Shown piece after piece: positions 18,577 to 28,693 of a stretch of 64,000 nucleotides of DNA. Each line of letters starts with the position of its first letter. Position 1 is the first letter of the stretch. The notes under the pieces were generated by a model. The model was not told where the DNA came from. It ran no database searches and saw nothing but the letters and a program-made list of their open reading frames with translations. The stretch comes from Fusobacterium gastrosuis. Its GTDB lineage: Bacteria > Fusobacteriota > Fusobacteriia > Fusobacteriales > Fusobacteriaceae. The stretch is taken from NCBI RefSeq assembly GCF_900095285.1, contig NZ_LT607734.1:310001-374000 (forward strand), given 5' to 3'. Made by a program: the position numbers and the translations under genes.

Positions 18577-18604
18577 AGTATAACAAATTTCTATACTTTT
18601 TCAA
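18577..18604 (-). promoter_or_regulatory. Promoter of pyrH-frr
   Basis: Minus strand TTGAAA (18599-18604), 16-base spacer, TATACT (18577-18582), 44 bases before the pyrH start. Confidence 0.6.
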
Positions 18605-18631
18605 ATTTTATTTTTTATTTTACTAGGATAC

Positions 18632-18660
18632 AGAACAAAAGCCAACTACTACCGTTGGCT
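18632..18660 (-). terminator. Second hairpin downstream of tsf
   Basis: AGCCAAC and GTTGGCT form a 7-base stem with a 7-base loop; on the minus strand it is followed by TTTTGTTC. It lies beyond the main tsf terminator, so it may be a back-up terminator. It could also be a structure at the edge of the pyrH promoter. Confidence 0.45.
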
Positions 18661-18706
18661 CTCTGCCCTTAATTTATATAATATTTGTATCTTTTACATA
18701 TCACAA

Positions 18707-18739
18707 AAAAATAAAGAGAATGCAAAGTTGCATTCTCTT
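18707..18739 (-). terminator. Terminator of rpsB-tsf
   Basis: AAGAGAATGCAA and TTGCATTCTCTT form a 12-base perfect stem (18714-18739); the minus strand continues with TTTATTTTTTTG. It begins 8 bases past the tsf stop. Confidence 0.9.
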
Positions 18740-18746
18740 ATGTGCC

Positions 18747-19640
18747 TTACCCTTTGATTTGAGCTGCAACTTCTGCTGCAAAATCTTCTTCTTTCTTTTC
18801 TATTCCATCTCCAACTTTGAATCTTACAAATGATAGAACTTTTATATCTCCAGCATATTGAGCAACTGTTTCTTTATTTTCTGCTTTTACAAATACTTGG
18901 TCAACTAGACAGTTTTCTTCATAGAATTTATTCATTTTTCCAACTAATATTTTTTCTATGATTTGTGCTGGTTTACCTTCTTCTTCTAATTGTTTTCTAG
19001 CAATTTCTTTTTCATGTTCTAAATCAGTTGTAGTAACTTGATCTGCAGATAGATATTTTGGATCCATTGCAGCAACATGCATAGCAATGTCTTTTGCTTT
19101 TATTAAATTAGCTTCAGTCGCAGTTCCTGACATTTCTACAACTACACCTAATTTCCCACCTAAGTGACTATATGTTTCAACAAAACCATCTTTTGCTTCT
19201 ACAACAGATAGTCTTCTTAAATTCATATTTTCTCCAATTTTTGCTATTAATTCTGTCAAAGCTGTTGCAACAGTTTTTCCAGCTTCAAATTCTGCTTCAT
19301 TTAAAGCTTCTAAAGTTGCTATATTTTTTACTAATACTAATTCTACTAATTTCTTACCAAAATCTTTAAATTCTACATTTTTAGCAACGAAATCTGTTTC
19401 AGAGTTAAATTCTAATATAACTGCTTTTTTGTGATCTGCAGAAACTGCATCGAATATTAATCCTTCTGCCGCTATTCTTCCTGCTTTTTTAACAGCTTTA
19501 GCTATTCCTTTTTCTCTTAAATAGTCTATTGCTTTTTCTATATCTCCATCATTAGCTTCTAATGCCTTTTTACAATCAAGCATTCCAGCTCCTGTTCTTT
19601 CTCTTAATTCCTTTACTAAACTAGCTGATATTGCTGCCAT
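18747..19640 (-). CDS. tsf: Elongation factor Ts
   Basis: Guanine nucleotide exchange factor for EF-Tu. 297 residues. The N-terminal UBA-like domain has [27 protein letters not shown], followed by the core with [16 protein letters not shown] (the TDFVA motif that contacts EF-Tu) and [11 protein letters not shown]. It follows rpsB by 29 bases, the universal rpsB-tsf order. Confidence 0.98.
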   Translation of the reverse strand: MAAISASLVKELRERTGAGMLDCKKALEANDGDIEKAIDYLREKGIAKAVKKAGRIAAEGLIFDAVSADHKKAVILEFNSETDFVAKNVEFKDFGKKLVELVLVKNIATLEALNEAEFEAGKTVATALTELIAKIGENMNLRRLSVVEAKDGFVETYSHLGGKLGVVVEMSGTATEANLIKAKDIAMHVAAMDPKYLSADQVTTTDLEHEKEIARKQLEEEGKPAQIIEKILVGKMNKFYEENCLVDQVFVKAENKETVAQYAGDIKVLSFVRFKVGDGIEKKEEDFAAEVAAQIKG

Positions 19641-19669
19641 TTTTATACCTCCTATTAAGTTATAAAATA

Positions 19670-20413
19670 TTATTCTGCTGAACCTTCTTCTACATTTATT
19701 TCTTCTGATACAGGTTCAACAGTTTCTTTCCCTTGATTTCCTTCAACGATAGCATTTGCAATTACAGATGTAATTAATTTTACTGATCTTATTGCATCAT
19801 CGTTTGCAGGAATTGGATAAGTTATTAAATCTGGATCTACATTTGTATCTATCATAGCAAATACAGGTATTTTTAAAGTACTTGCTTCTATTACTGACAA
19901 TTCTTCCATTTTAACATCTACTACATATATTGCATCTGGAGCTTTTTCCATATCTCTAATTCCAGATAAGTTTTTAGAAAGTTTGCTTAATTCTTTTCTG
20001 AAAGCTGCTGCTTCTTTTTTAGTGTATCCAGAATCTAAAGTTCCATCTGCATCCATTCTTTCTAATTCTTTCATTCTTTCAATTCTTTTTTTGATAGTTG
20101 AAAAGTTTGTTAACATTCCACCTAACCATCTGCTGTTTACATAGTACATTCCTGATCTTTCAGCTTGTTCTTTCACAGCTTCTTGAGCTTGTTTTTTAGT
20201 TCCAACAAATAGAACTTTTCCACCATTTTCTGCTATTTTTCTCATTTCTTCATAAGCTTCTTCTATTTTCTTTAAAGATTTATGTAAGTCAATTACATGA
20301 ATTCCATTTCTTTCTGTGAAAATATAAGGTTTCATTTTTGGATTCCATCTTTTAGCTTGGTGACCAAAGTGTACTCCTGCTTCTAATAATTGTTTCATTG
20401 ATACTACTGACAT
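19670..20413 (-). CDS. rpsB: 30S ribosomal protein S2
   Basis: 247 residues. I place the start at the ATG at 20413 ([19 protein letters not shown]), 5 bases after CCTCCT/AGGAGG (20419-20424). An upstream in-frame ATG at 20470 exists but would run translation through the structured leader and has no good ribosome-binding site, so it is rejected. Conserved: [44 protein letters not shown]. Co-transcribed with tsf. Confidence 0.97.
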   Translation of the reverse strand: MSVVSMKQLLEAGVHFGHQAKRWNPKMKPYIFTERNGIHVIDLHKSLKKIEEAYEEMRKIAENGGKVLFVGTKKQAQEAVKEQAERSGMYYVNSRWLGGMLTNFSTIKKRIERMKELERMDADGTLDSGYTKKEAAAFRKELSKLSKNLSGIRDMEKAPDAIYVVDVKMEELSVIEASTLKIPVFAMIDTNVDPDLITYPIPANDDAIRSVKLITSVIANAIVEGNQGKETVEPVSEEINVEEGSAE

Positions 20414-20418
20414 TTTTT

Positions 20419-20524
20419 CCTCCTGATTTTTAAATTTGGTTATACTTCCATCAATCTCAAAACTAAGCAATCCATAAATTTTGGAGCACCCCGCTTAGAA
20501 ATAATTGATGTGTTTTTTAAACGC
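20419..20524 (-). promoter_or_regulatory. Structured 5' leader of rpsB (candidate S2 autoregulatory RNA)
   Basis: The roughly 110-base leader folds by eye into two nested helices on the minus strand: outer CATCAAT (20504-20510) with ATTGATG (20449-20455), inner CTAAGC (20493-20498) with GCTTAG (20463-20468), closing an apical part that contains GGGGTGCTCC. Nested helices plus an internal loop just upstream of a ribosomal protein gene suggest feedback control by S2. Function is inference. Confidence 0.6.
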
Positions 20525-20530
20525 CAATAG

Positions 20531-20559
20531 ATTTTATCACCTTTTTTATTTTTTGTCAA
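20531..20559 (-). promoter_or_regulatory. Promoter of rpsB-tsf
   Basis: Minus strand TTGACA (20554-20559), 17-base spacer, TAAAAT (20531-20536). Transcription would start near 20524. Confidence 0.85.
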
Positions 20560-20583
20560 TGTTTAAACCTCTTATTTGCTTTC

Positions 20584-20612
20584 TTGCTCTATATTTTTTT
20601 CTATGATAAAAT
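20584..20612 (+). promoter_or_regulatory. Promoter of the secreted hypothetical at 20647
   Basis: Plus strand TTGCTC (20584-20589), 17-base spacer, TAAAAT (20607-20612). The region is shared with the divergent rpsB promoter. Confidence 0.45.
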
Positions 20613-20646
20613 ATAAAAAATATTCTAAAATCAGCTGGGAGGAAAA

Positions 20647-21120
20647 ATGAGAACACTTAAATCCTTTTTTTTAATTTTCACTTTATTTCTTATCTTAACA
20701 ATATCTACATTCTCTAACATTAAAACTACAATTGATATTGAGAAAATTCAAAGCATTGGTTATTCTCAATTTGATAATTCAAATGACAACTTTATACTAT
20801 TTCAAAAAATAAGAAAAGAAAAAAATTCAAAAGTTGTAGCATTTTGGAATGAACCTGAATTAAATGCAACTTCGATTAGTAATGCATTAGTTCAAGAAAA
20901 CTTAAAATTTTTTGATGTAGTTAATTCATTTGTACATGACAGGGCTTTAGTTACAAAATATAATTTAAAGAATAATAAGTCCATCATTGCTTATGATATC
21001 GTTTTTCAATCTAAAAAAAATCCCCAAATCTTTGTTTCTATAAATTTTAGTGGAAAAGTTTCTCTAAAAAAATCTGAAATTTCTGCTTTAATAAATGAAG
21101 CTGAATCATTTATTAAATAA
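20647..21120 (+). CDS. Secreted protein of unknown function
   Basis: 157 residues. The N terminus (RTLKSFFLIFTLFLILTISTFSN) is a signal peptide without a lipobox cysteine, so it is likely exported to the periplasm or beyond. The mature part has no domain I recognise; it contains an aromatic segment (FDVVNSFVHDRALVTKYN) and ends in a lysine-rich helix. GGGAGG precedes the ATG. Single gene between the divergent rpsB promoter and an SDR gene. Confidence 0.65.
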   Translation: MRTLKSFFLIFTLFLILTISTFSNIKTTIDIEKIQSIGYSQFDNSNDNFILFQKIRKEKNSKVVAFWNEPELNATSISNALVQENLKFFDVVNSFVHDRALVTKYNLKNNKSIIAYDIVFQSKKNPQIFVSINFSGKVSLKKSEISALINEAESFIK

Positions 21121-21174
21121 TTTTAATATTTTTCATAACTATATTTTGTATAATATAAAAATAGGAGGTTTTTT

Positions 21175-21954
21175 ATGGAAAATCGTGTTAAGAATAAAAT
21201 AGCTTTTATAACTGGTGCCAGTAGTGGAATAGGTAAAGCTTGTGCTAAAAAACTTGCTAAATTGGGAGCAAATTTAATTTTAACAGCCCGTAGAAAAGAA
21301 ATTCTTGAAAATTTAAAGAAAGATTTAGAAGAAAAATATCAAATTAAAGTACTTATTTTAACTTTTGATGTTAGAAATTATGATGAAGTAAAATCTAATA
21401 TAGATTCTTTACCTGATGACTGGAAAAATATTGAAATTTTAATTAACAATGCCGGTTTAGCTGTTGGTTTAGATAAATTTCATGAATATAAGATAGATGA
21501 TGTTGATAAAATGATAGATACTAATGTGAAAGGTTTTATTTATATTGGAAATTCTATAATTCCACTTATGTTAAAAACTGATAAGGTATGTAGCGTTATT
21601 AATATAGGTTCTGTTGCTGGAGATATTGCTTATCCTGGTGGAAGCATATATTGTTCTACTAAATTTGCAGTAAAAGCTCTTAGCGATTCTATGAGAGCTG
21701 ATTTAATGGATAAAAAAATTAAAGTAACAAATATAAAACCAGGACTTGTAGAAACAGAATTTAGTGTTGTTAGATTTAGAGGTGATCAAGACAAGGCAGA
21801 TAGTGTTTATAAAGGCATTGATCCTCTTTATGCTGAAGATGTTGCAGAAACAATAGTCTATGTCGCAAACTTACCTGATAAAATACAAATTCCTGAACTC
21901 TCGATTACTCCATTACACCAAGCCAGCGGAATTCATATATTTAAAAATAATTAA
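21175..21954 (+). CDS. SDR-family NAD(P)-dependent oxidoreductase (YdfG-like)
   Basis: 259 residues of a classical short-chain dehydrogenase. The cofactor loop TGASSGIGKACAKKLAKLGA is at residues 14-33, NNAGLAVG near 90 is the structural motif, and the catalytic S-Y-K set appears as INIGSVAGDIAYPGGSIYCSTK. The KPGLVETEFS segment and overall length resemble the YdfG group, which reduces 3-hydroxy acids such as serine or malonic semialdehyde derivatives. The exact substrate is not readable. Monocistronic, ending in a bidirectional terminator. Confidence 0.9.
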   Translation: MENRVKNKIAFITGASSGIGKACAKKLAKLGANLILTARRKEILENLKKDLEEKYQIKVLILTFDVRNYDEVKSNIDSLPDDWKNIEILINNAGLAVGLDKFHEYKIDDVDKMIDTNVKGFIYIGNSIIPLMLKTDKVCSVINIGSVAGDIAYPGGSIYCSTKFAVKALSDSMRADLMDKKIKVTNIKPGLVETEFSVVRFRGDQDKADSVYKGIDPLYAEDVAETIVYVANLPDKIQIPELSITPLHQASGIHIFKNN

Positions 21955-21980
21955 AAAATAAGGGCATAGCCCTTATTTTT
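21954..21980. terminator. Bidirectional terminator between the SDR gene and ilvA
   Basis: AAATAAGGGC and GCCCTTATTT form a 10-base stem with a 3-base loop, with A-run before and T-run after, so it works on both strands. The stop codon of the convergent ilvA gene lies inside the stem. Confidence 0.85.
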
Positions 21981-23178
21981 CTTTTACTTTAAAACCGTCT
22001 GCTCTAAGAGCATCTATTACTCTTTGACCACTTGCCTCATCTTTACATTCTATTACAACACTTAATTTTTGTTCATTAATATCTAAATCTATATTATATC
22101 TAGTTTGATTTAAGTATAATATATTAACTCTATGATCTTTTAAAATTTCAGTAACTCTATTTACTTGGCCGTAAGAATCATTCAAATTAACAGTAAATCT
22201 TATTCTTCTTCCTTGAATAATTTGTGCTCTATTTACAATTTTTTCTATATTATTTATGTCTATATTTCCACCTGAAATTACACAACAAACTTTTTTCCCA
22301 TTTACATCTATTTGTTTCGATAACAATCCTGCTAATGATGTGGCTCCTGCTCCTTCTGCAACAACTTTTGACTTTTCTAAAAGAAATAAAATCGCTTGTG
22401 CTATTTCCTCTTCACTTACACTTATAATCCCATCCACATATTTCTTTACTATTTCAAAAGTAACATCCCCAACTTTTGCAACTGCTATTCCATCCGCTAT
22501 CGTTTTACACTTATCTAAAGTAATAACTTTTCCTTCTTCCAAAGATTTCTTCATAGAAGCTGCACCACTTGCTTCAACTCCATAAACTTTTACATTAGGA
22601 TTTTTACTTTTTAATGCAAGTGCTACTCCTGCAAGTAATCCTCCACCACCTACAGGAACAAACACTATATCTATATCTTTTTTATCTTCCAAAATTTCCA
22701 ACCCTATTGTTCCTTGTCCAGCTATAACATATTCATCATTAAATGGATGTAAAAATGTTAGCCCCTCTTCCTTTTGAATTTCTAAGGCTTTTTGATAGGC
22801 ATAGTCATAAAATGCTCCATATTGAACTACTCTTGCTCCGTAAGATTTTGTTGCCTCTACTTTAGATAATGGTGCTGTTTCTGGCATAACAATCGTTGCA
22901 GGAATATTAGCTGTTCTCGCTCCCAAAGCCACTCCTTGAGCATGATTTCCAGCTGATGATGCTATGACCCCTTTTTCCTTTTCCTCCTCTGAAAGATTTA
23001 AAATTTTATTAACTGCACCTCTTATTTTAAAAGAACCTGTTTTTTGTAAATTTTCTAACTTTAAATATACTTCACATCCAAGCATTTCATCTAAGGTTTT
23101 ACATTCCATTAAGGGAGTTTTTTTTATGCTATCCTTAATATTTTCATATGCTTTTTCCACATCTCTTAACTCTAACAT
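21973..23178 (-). CDS. ilvA: Threonine ammonia-lyase (threonine dehydratase)
   Basis: PLP enzyme that converts threonine to 2-oxobutyrate and ammonia; biosynthetic (isoleucine) or catabolic. 401 residues: PLP domain with the lysine in TGSFKIRGAVNK near residue 52, SAGNHAQGVALGA near 79, PVGGGGLLAG near 175, and a C-terminal ACT-like domain from about residue 325 (RIRFTVNLNDSYGQVNRVTEIL). The length and single ACT domain fit the shorter IlvA/TdcB type with a C-terminal ACT domain. No other ilv genes are nearby, and the fermentation-type context (pyk, eno, adh) is compatible with a catabolic role in an amino-acid-fermenting organism (inference). Confidence 0.92.
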   Translation of the reverse strand: MLELRDVEKAYENIKDSIKKTPLMECKTLDEMLGCEVYLKLENLQKTGSFKIRGAVNKILNLSEEEKEKGVIASSAGNHAQGVALGARTANIPATIVMPETAPLSKVEATKSYGARVVQYGAFYDYAYQKALEIQKEEGLTFLHPFNDEYVIAGQGTIGLEILEDKKDIDIVFVPVGGGGLLAGVALALKSKNPNVKVYGVEASGAASMKKSLEEGKVITLDKCKTIADGIAVAKVGDVTFEIVKKYVDGIISVSEEEIAQAILFLLEKSKVVAEGAGATSLAGLLSKQIDVNGKKVCCVISGGNIDINNIEKIVNRAQIIQGRRIRFTVNLNDSYGQVNRVTEILKDHRVNILYLNQTRYNIDLDINEQKLSVVIECKDEASGQRVIDALRADGFKVKEK

Positions 23179-23210
23179 TCAAAACACCTTCTTTTTTTAA
23201 ATATATTAAA

Positions 23211-23240
23211 ATTATAGCATATTTTATATAAATATTTCAA
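23211..23240 (-). promoter_or_regulatory. Promoter of ilvA
   Basis: Minus strand TTGAAA (23235-23240), 18-base spacer, TATAAT (23211-23216), 33 bases before the ilvA ATG. No T-box or riboswitch-like fold lies between this promoter and the start. Confidence 0.65.
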
Positions 23241-23311
23241 TTTTTTCTAAAAATAATCATTTTTTTATAAATATAGAAATATATTTGATAAAAACTAATT
23301 ACTCTATATTC

Positions 23312-23406
23312 TAAGTAAAAAAGACCGGAAATATCTGTTCTTTTTCCTTTGTTAGTTTTCTAAACCTAACTTTTAAAAGTCAACATATCACTTTCCAGTC
23401 TTTTTT
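23312..23406 (-). terminator. Long branched terminator/3' structure downstream of eno
   Basis: On the minus strand AAAGACTGGAAA (about 23391-23404) pairs with TTTCCGGTCTTT (about 23319-23333) and is followed by TTTTTT. The closed segment of about 60 bases has an internal GTTAG/CTAAC hairpin (23351-23370) and the self-complementary ACTTTTAAAAGT. One position pairs as G-U on the minus strand but would be C-A on the plus strand, so the minus strand is the functional one. It serves the pyk-eno transcript. Confidence 0.7.
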
Positions 23407-23419
23407 ATTTATTTACTTA

Positions 23420-24727
<1,308 letters not shown>

Positions 24728-24756
24728 TTAAAATCCTCCTTATATATTATAATATT

Positions 24757-26172
24757 CTATCCCTTTATTTGTATTACCTTTATCGAATTAGTTGTTCCTT
24801 GAATAAAGATACTTTCTCCACAAGTAGCAACTATTATATCTCCTGTATCTACTAAATTTAATTTCTTTGCTATTCTTTCAGCTAAAATAAAAAATTCTTC
24901 CAATGTTTTAGGACTAGCATCAACATAAGGGATTATCCCTCTTGTCAATACAAGTTGGTTTGCTGTTTTTTCATTATTTGTTATTGCTAAAATATTTGCT
25001 GTAGGAAAATATCTTCTCATATCTCTTGCAGCTCTACCAGATTCTGTTCCTACAACTATTAATTTAGCTTTTAATGCCTCACTTATATCAGCAGCCCCCT
25101 CTGCAACGGCTGATGTAATATCTTTTGCTTTTTCTTCTTTTACATAGAAATATGGTATAGTTGGATCTACTTTTAAAGAAATTTTTCTCATTACTTCAAC
25201 TGCTTCTAAAGGATATTTTCCTTTTGCTGTTTCACCAGATAACATGATAGCGTCTGTTCCATCTATTATAGCATTCGCAACATCGTTAGCTTCCGCTCTT
25301 GTTGGTCTTGGATTTTTTATCATTGAATCCAACATTTGAGTAGCTGTTATAACAATTTTCCCTGCCAAATTACATTTTCTTATCATCATTTTTTGAGCAA
25401 ATGGTACATCTTCAACCGCTATTTCAACTCCTAAATCTCCTCTTGCTACCATTATTCCATCAGATTCAGTTAAAATTTCATCAAAATTATCTAAACCTTC
25501 TTGATTTTCTATTTTTGAAATAATAAGAATTCTATCTCCACCATTTTCATGTAAAACTTTTCTTACTTCCCTTACATCTTCTGCTTTTCTTATAAATGAT
25601 GCAGCTACAAAATCTACATTATTTTCACAACCAAATTTTAAATCTTTTATATCTTTCTCAGACAAAGCTGGTAATTGAACAACTACACCTGGCAAATTGA
25701 TTCCTTTATTTTCACCTAAGTCTCCATTATTTTTTGCAATACATACAACTTCATTCCCAATGATTTCTTGAACTTCAAGTTCTATTAAACCATCATCAAC
25801 AAGCACCATATCTCCAACTTTTAAGTCTTTTGCAAAATTTTCATAGGTAACTGCAACTTTTTCCTTATTTCCAATAAATGACTTATCTGTTGTAAAAGTA
25901 AACTTTTGCCCAGCTTGTATTGAAACATCTTTCCCATCTTCTAATTTTATAGTTCTTATTTCAGGTCCTTTTGTGTCAAGTAATATTGCCCCTCTTAATC
26001 CTGATTCTGACATAGCCTGTCTAAAATTCTTTATTCTATTCCCATGTTCTTCATAATCTCCATGAGAAAAGTTTAACCTCATCACGTTCATTCCTCTATC
26101 TAATAAACTTTTTAACATTTCCACTGATTCAGTTTTAGGCCCAATTGTGCAAACTATTTTTGTTTTTTTCAA
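24757..26172 (-). CDS. pyk: Pyruvate kinase
   Basis: Converts phosphoenolpyruvate and ADP to pyruvate and ATP. I start it at a TTG at 26172 (protein KKTKIVCTIGPKTESVEML), preceded by GGGGTGA; this gives 471 residues, the usual bacterial length. An in-frame ATG at 26244 would add 24 residues of low quality and coincides with the -35 box, so it is rejected. Seen: MRLNFSHGDYEEHG, LLDTKGPEIRT, the B domain, ISKIENQEGLDNF, MVARGDLGVEI and TATQMLDSMI, then the C-terminal allosteric domain. There is no PEP-utiliser-like C-terminal extension. Confidence 0.97.
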   Translation of the reverse strand: MKKTKIVCTIGPKTESVEMLKSLLDRGMNVMRLNFSHGDYEEHGNRIKNFRQAMSESGLRGAILLDTKGPEIRTIKLEDGKDVSIQAGQKFTFTTDKSFIGNKEKVAVTYENFAKDLKVGDMVLVDDGLIELEVQEIIGNEVVCIAKNNGDLGENKGINLPGVVVQLPALSEKDIKDLKFGCENNVDFVAASFIRKAEDVREVRKVLHENGGDRILIISKIENQEGLDNFDEILTESDGIMVARGDLGVEIAVEDVPFAQKMMIRKCNLAGKIVITATQMLDSMIKNPRPTRAEANDVANAIIDGTDAIMLSGETAKGKYPLEAVEVMRKISLKVDPTIPYFYVKEEKAKDITSAVAEGAADISEALKAKLIVVGTESGRAARDMRRYFPTANILAITNNEKTANQLVLTRGIIPYVDASPKTLEEFFILAERIAKKLNLVDTGDIIVATCGESIFIQGTTNSIKVIQIKG

Positions 26173-26215
26173 TATACTCACCCCATATTTTTTACATCTT
26201 CCCTTTATCTTTATA

Positions 26216-26244
26216 ATTTTATAATAAAGAATATAAATTATCAA
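26216..26244 (-). promoter_or_regulatory. Promoter of pyk-eno
   Basis: Minus strand TTGATA (26239-26244), 17-base spacer, TAAAAT (26216-26221). Transcription would start near 26209, 37 bases before the chosen TTG start. Confidence 0.65.
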
Positions 26245-26301
26245 GAAAAATCAAGGTTATTTTTTATACTTTTTTTGTATATTTCTAACTCTTTTATATA
26301 T

Positions 26302-26334
26302 AAAATAAAAGAGCCAGCTATTGTTGACTCCTTT
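26302..26334 (-). terminator. Terminator of the pst-phoU operon
   Basis: Minus strand AAAGGAGTCA, 8-base loop, TGGCTCTTTTATTTTA. The 10-base stem contains two G-U pairs that form only on this strand. It lies about 45 bases past the phoU stop. Confidence 0.75.
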
Positions 26335-26378
26335 CATTATATTAGATAACATAAAATATTAAATTACTTTTAAAAACT

Positions 26379-27062
26379 TTATATTTCTTTTTTCATTTCA
26401 AGCTCTTTTCTTCTAAGATTATCTCCATTTAGAATATAGACAAGATCTGAAAATAAGTGTACTGTATGATCTGAAAACCTTTCATATTTTTTATTTAAAT
26501 CCCAAAATAATAGCAGCTCTTTTTTTAAAATTTTCTCATTTTTCAAAAATTCTAACACTTTTTTCTCTGTTTTTTTCGACTCTAAATTTACAATATAGTC
26601 TGTTTCAATATTTTCATATATAATCTTTTCATCTTCTTTTATAAAAGCTTGTACATATTTATTGTAAAAATTTTCTATTATTTTTATATTTCTAAGTACA
26701 AGAATATCAAAATATTCTATCGAATTTTTATCCATTTCTTTTATTTCCAAAATTATTTTTAAATTTTGTTTTAACAAATCTGCCATTCTTTCAAGTAATC
26801 TAGCTCCATTTATCATCATAATAAAAAATCTTAAATTTTTAGCTGCTGGCTGATATCTTGCAATTGCAATAATAGATGATTCTTTTATTATAACTTCAAA
26901 TGAATTTATCATATTTTCTACTCTTTGACTTTCTTCTATGACTTTTTCAACATTCGTTTCTTTTATTGCTTCTTTATTTAAGTCTATTAAATAAGATAGT
27001 AATTTCATTACTTCTATATAATTTTTGTTAATATTTTCTATACTTTCATCTAAATTTCTCAT
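26379..27062 (-). CDS. phoU: Phosphate transport regulator PhoU
   Basis: 227 residues, all-helical with two PhoU repeats. It links the Pst transporter to the PhoR kinase and represses the regulon when phosphate is plentiful. The sequence is divergent (lysine- and isoleucine-rich) but the pattern ERMADLLKQNLKIILEIK and the later ERFSDHTVHLFSDLVYIL carry the E/D-rich metal-binding PhoU signatures. Its place after pstB confirms the call. The gene is 29 bases downstream of pstB. Confidence 0.88.
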   Translation of the reverse strand: MRNLDESIENINKNYIEVMKLLSYLIDLNKEAIKETNVEKVIEESQRVENMINSFEVIIKESSIIAIARYQPAAKNLRFFIMMINGARLLERMADLLKQNLKIILEIKEMDKNSIEYFDILVLRNIKIIENFYNKYVQAFIKEDEKIIYENIETDYIVNLESKKTEKKVLEFLKNEKILKKELLLFWDLNKKYERFSDHTVHLFSDLVYILNGDNLRRKELEMKKEI

Positions 27063-27091
27063 ATTTTCTCCTTCTATATTTTTATATATTC

Positions 27092-27844
27092 CTATCCAAA
27101 TCTACCTGTAATATAATCTTCTGTTTTTTTATTTTTAGGAATTGTAAACATATCAGTTGTCTTTCCATATTCTATTAATTCCCCCTGGAAAAAGAACCCT
27201 GTTTTATCAGATATTCGTGATGCTTGTTGCATATTATGAGTAACAATGACAATCGCATAATTTGCTCTCAGCTCCATAATTAACTCTTCAATTTTACTTG
27301 TTGATATTGGATCTAATGCTGATGTCGGTTCATCCATAAGTAGTATTTCAGGTTTTATTGAAATTGCTCTTGCTATACACAGTCTTTGTTGCTGCCCTCC
27401 AGATAAACTAAGAGCTGATTTATGCAATTTATCTTTAACTTCATCCCATAAATTAACTGCTTTCAAAGATTTTTCAACTATTTCTTCCAAAACAACTTTA
27501 CTTTTTTCTCCATGAATTTTAGGGGCATAAATTAAATTCTCATATATACTCTTTGGAAAAGGGTTTGGTTTTTGAAATACCATTCCTATTCTTTTTCTCA
27601 ATTGAACTAAATCACAATCTTTTGAAAAAATATTTTTACCATCTAATAAAATTTCCCCCTCATATCTTGCTATTTCAATCAAATCATTCATTCTATTTAT
27701 TGAACGCAAAAATGTAGATTTCCCACATCCTGACGGACCAATTAACGATGTAATTTCATTCTCTTCTATATTCATGTTCACATTTTTTAAAGCTTGGTAA
27801 TTCCCATAATAAAAATTTAATTTTTTTACTTCTATTTTTGCCAT
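27092..27844 (-). CDS. pstB: Phosphate ABC transporter ATP-binding protein
   Basis: 250 residues. Walker [21 protein letters not shown] near residue 34, Q-loop [15 protein letters not shown], signature [15 protein letters not shown], Walker [14 protein letters not shown], and switch histidine VIVTHNM. The KPNPFPKSI and RSINRMND segments are specific for PstB. 9 bases downstream of pstA. Confidence 0.98.
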   Translation of the reverse strand: MAKIEVKKLNFYYGNYQALKNVNMNIEENEITSLIGPSGCGKSTFLRSINRMNDLIEIARYEGEILLDGKNIFSKDCDLVQLRKRIGMVFQKPNPFPKSIYENLIYAPKIHGEKSKVVLEEIVEKSLKAVNLWDEVKDKLHKSALSLSGGQQQRLCIARAISIKPEILLMDEPTSALDPISTSKIEELIMELRANYAIVIVTHNMQQASRISDKTGFFFQGELIEYGKTTDMFTIPKNKKTEDYITGRFG

Positions 27845-27853
27845 TTTTTCTCC

Positions 27854-28693
27854 TTATTTTTTTAAGTATTCCCTTATATATGCTCCAAGTAAGTTGAAAC
27901 CAACAGTTATAACCACCAGTACAAAAACAGTTCCATCTATAATTTCTCTTGACATATTTGAAACCTGTGTTGAAACAACAAAAAGGTGATAAGGTAATGT
28001 CATTATTTGATCCCATATACTTTCAGGTAGAAATGGTATATAAAAAGTTACTGCTGTAAACATAATAGGTGCTGTTTCACCAGCTGCTCTAGATATGCTT
28101 AATATAATCCCTGTTAATATTCCAGGACTAGCACTAGGTAAAATTACTCTTTGTATTGTTTGCCATTTCGTCGCTCCTAAAGCTAATGATGCTTCTCTTA
28201 ATGTGGTCGGAACTTGCTGTAATGCTTCTTTTGTAGCTGTAATTATAACAGGTAAACACATTATACTTAAAGTTAATGCTCCAGCTAATAGAGATACACC
28301 TAATTTTAAATGTACAACAAACAATGCCATCCCAAAGAGCCCATAAATTATACTAGGTATCCCTGCTAAATTTAAAATTGTCAATTCGATTAATCTCAAA
28401 AATATTCCTTTTTTTGAATATTCAACCAAATAAATACCTGTTAAAACTCCAAGTGGTACAACTATTAAAAGAGTTAAAATTGTTAAATATACTGTTCCTA
28501 AAATGGCTGGATATATTCCTCCTTCTCTCATACCATTCTCTGGCATAGAACTTAAAAAAGTCCAACTTATACTTTGGATTCCTTTCAAACCTATATATAA
28601 CAACACACTTAAAATTGGTAAAATTGAAATTAATGCCACTATTTTTATAAAAATTTCAATTATTCCTCCACTAAATCCTTTCAATAATTTCAT
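27854..28693 (-). CDS. pstA: Phosphate ABC transporter permease PstA
   Basis: 279 residues with about six membrane helices. The EAA loop reads EASLALGATKWQTIQRVILPSASPGILTG (positions about 166-194), and the family segment MPENGMREGGIYPAILGT is present. Overlaps pstC by 4 bases, so the two permease subunits are coupled. Confidence 0.96.
   Translation of the reverse strand: MKLLKGFSGGIIEIFIKIVALISILPILSVLLYIGLKGIQSISWTFLSSMPENGMREGGIYPAILGTVYLTILTLLIVVPLGVLTGIYLVEYSKKGIFLRLIELTILNLAGIPSIIYGLFGMALFVVHLKLGVSLLAGALTLSIMCLPVIITATKEALQQVPTTLREASLALGATKWQTIQRVILPSASPGILTGIILSISRAAGETAPIMFTAVTFYIPFLPESIWDQIMTLPYHLFVVSTQVSNMSREIIDGTVFVLVVITVGFNLLGAYIREYLKK

Noticed and set aside
20414-20470. Longer N terminus for S2 starting at 20470
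   Set aside because: It runs through the structured leader and lacks a ribosome-binding site; S2 proteins begin close to the chosen start.
23179-23320. A possible T-box or amino-acid riboswitch in front of ilvA
   Set aside because: The distance from the predicted start of transcription to the ATG is only about 25 bases and no T-box motif or anti-terminator was seen.
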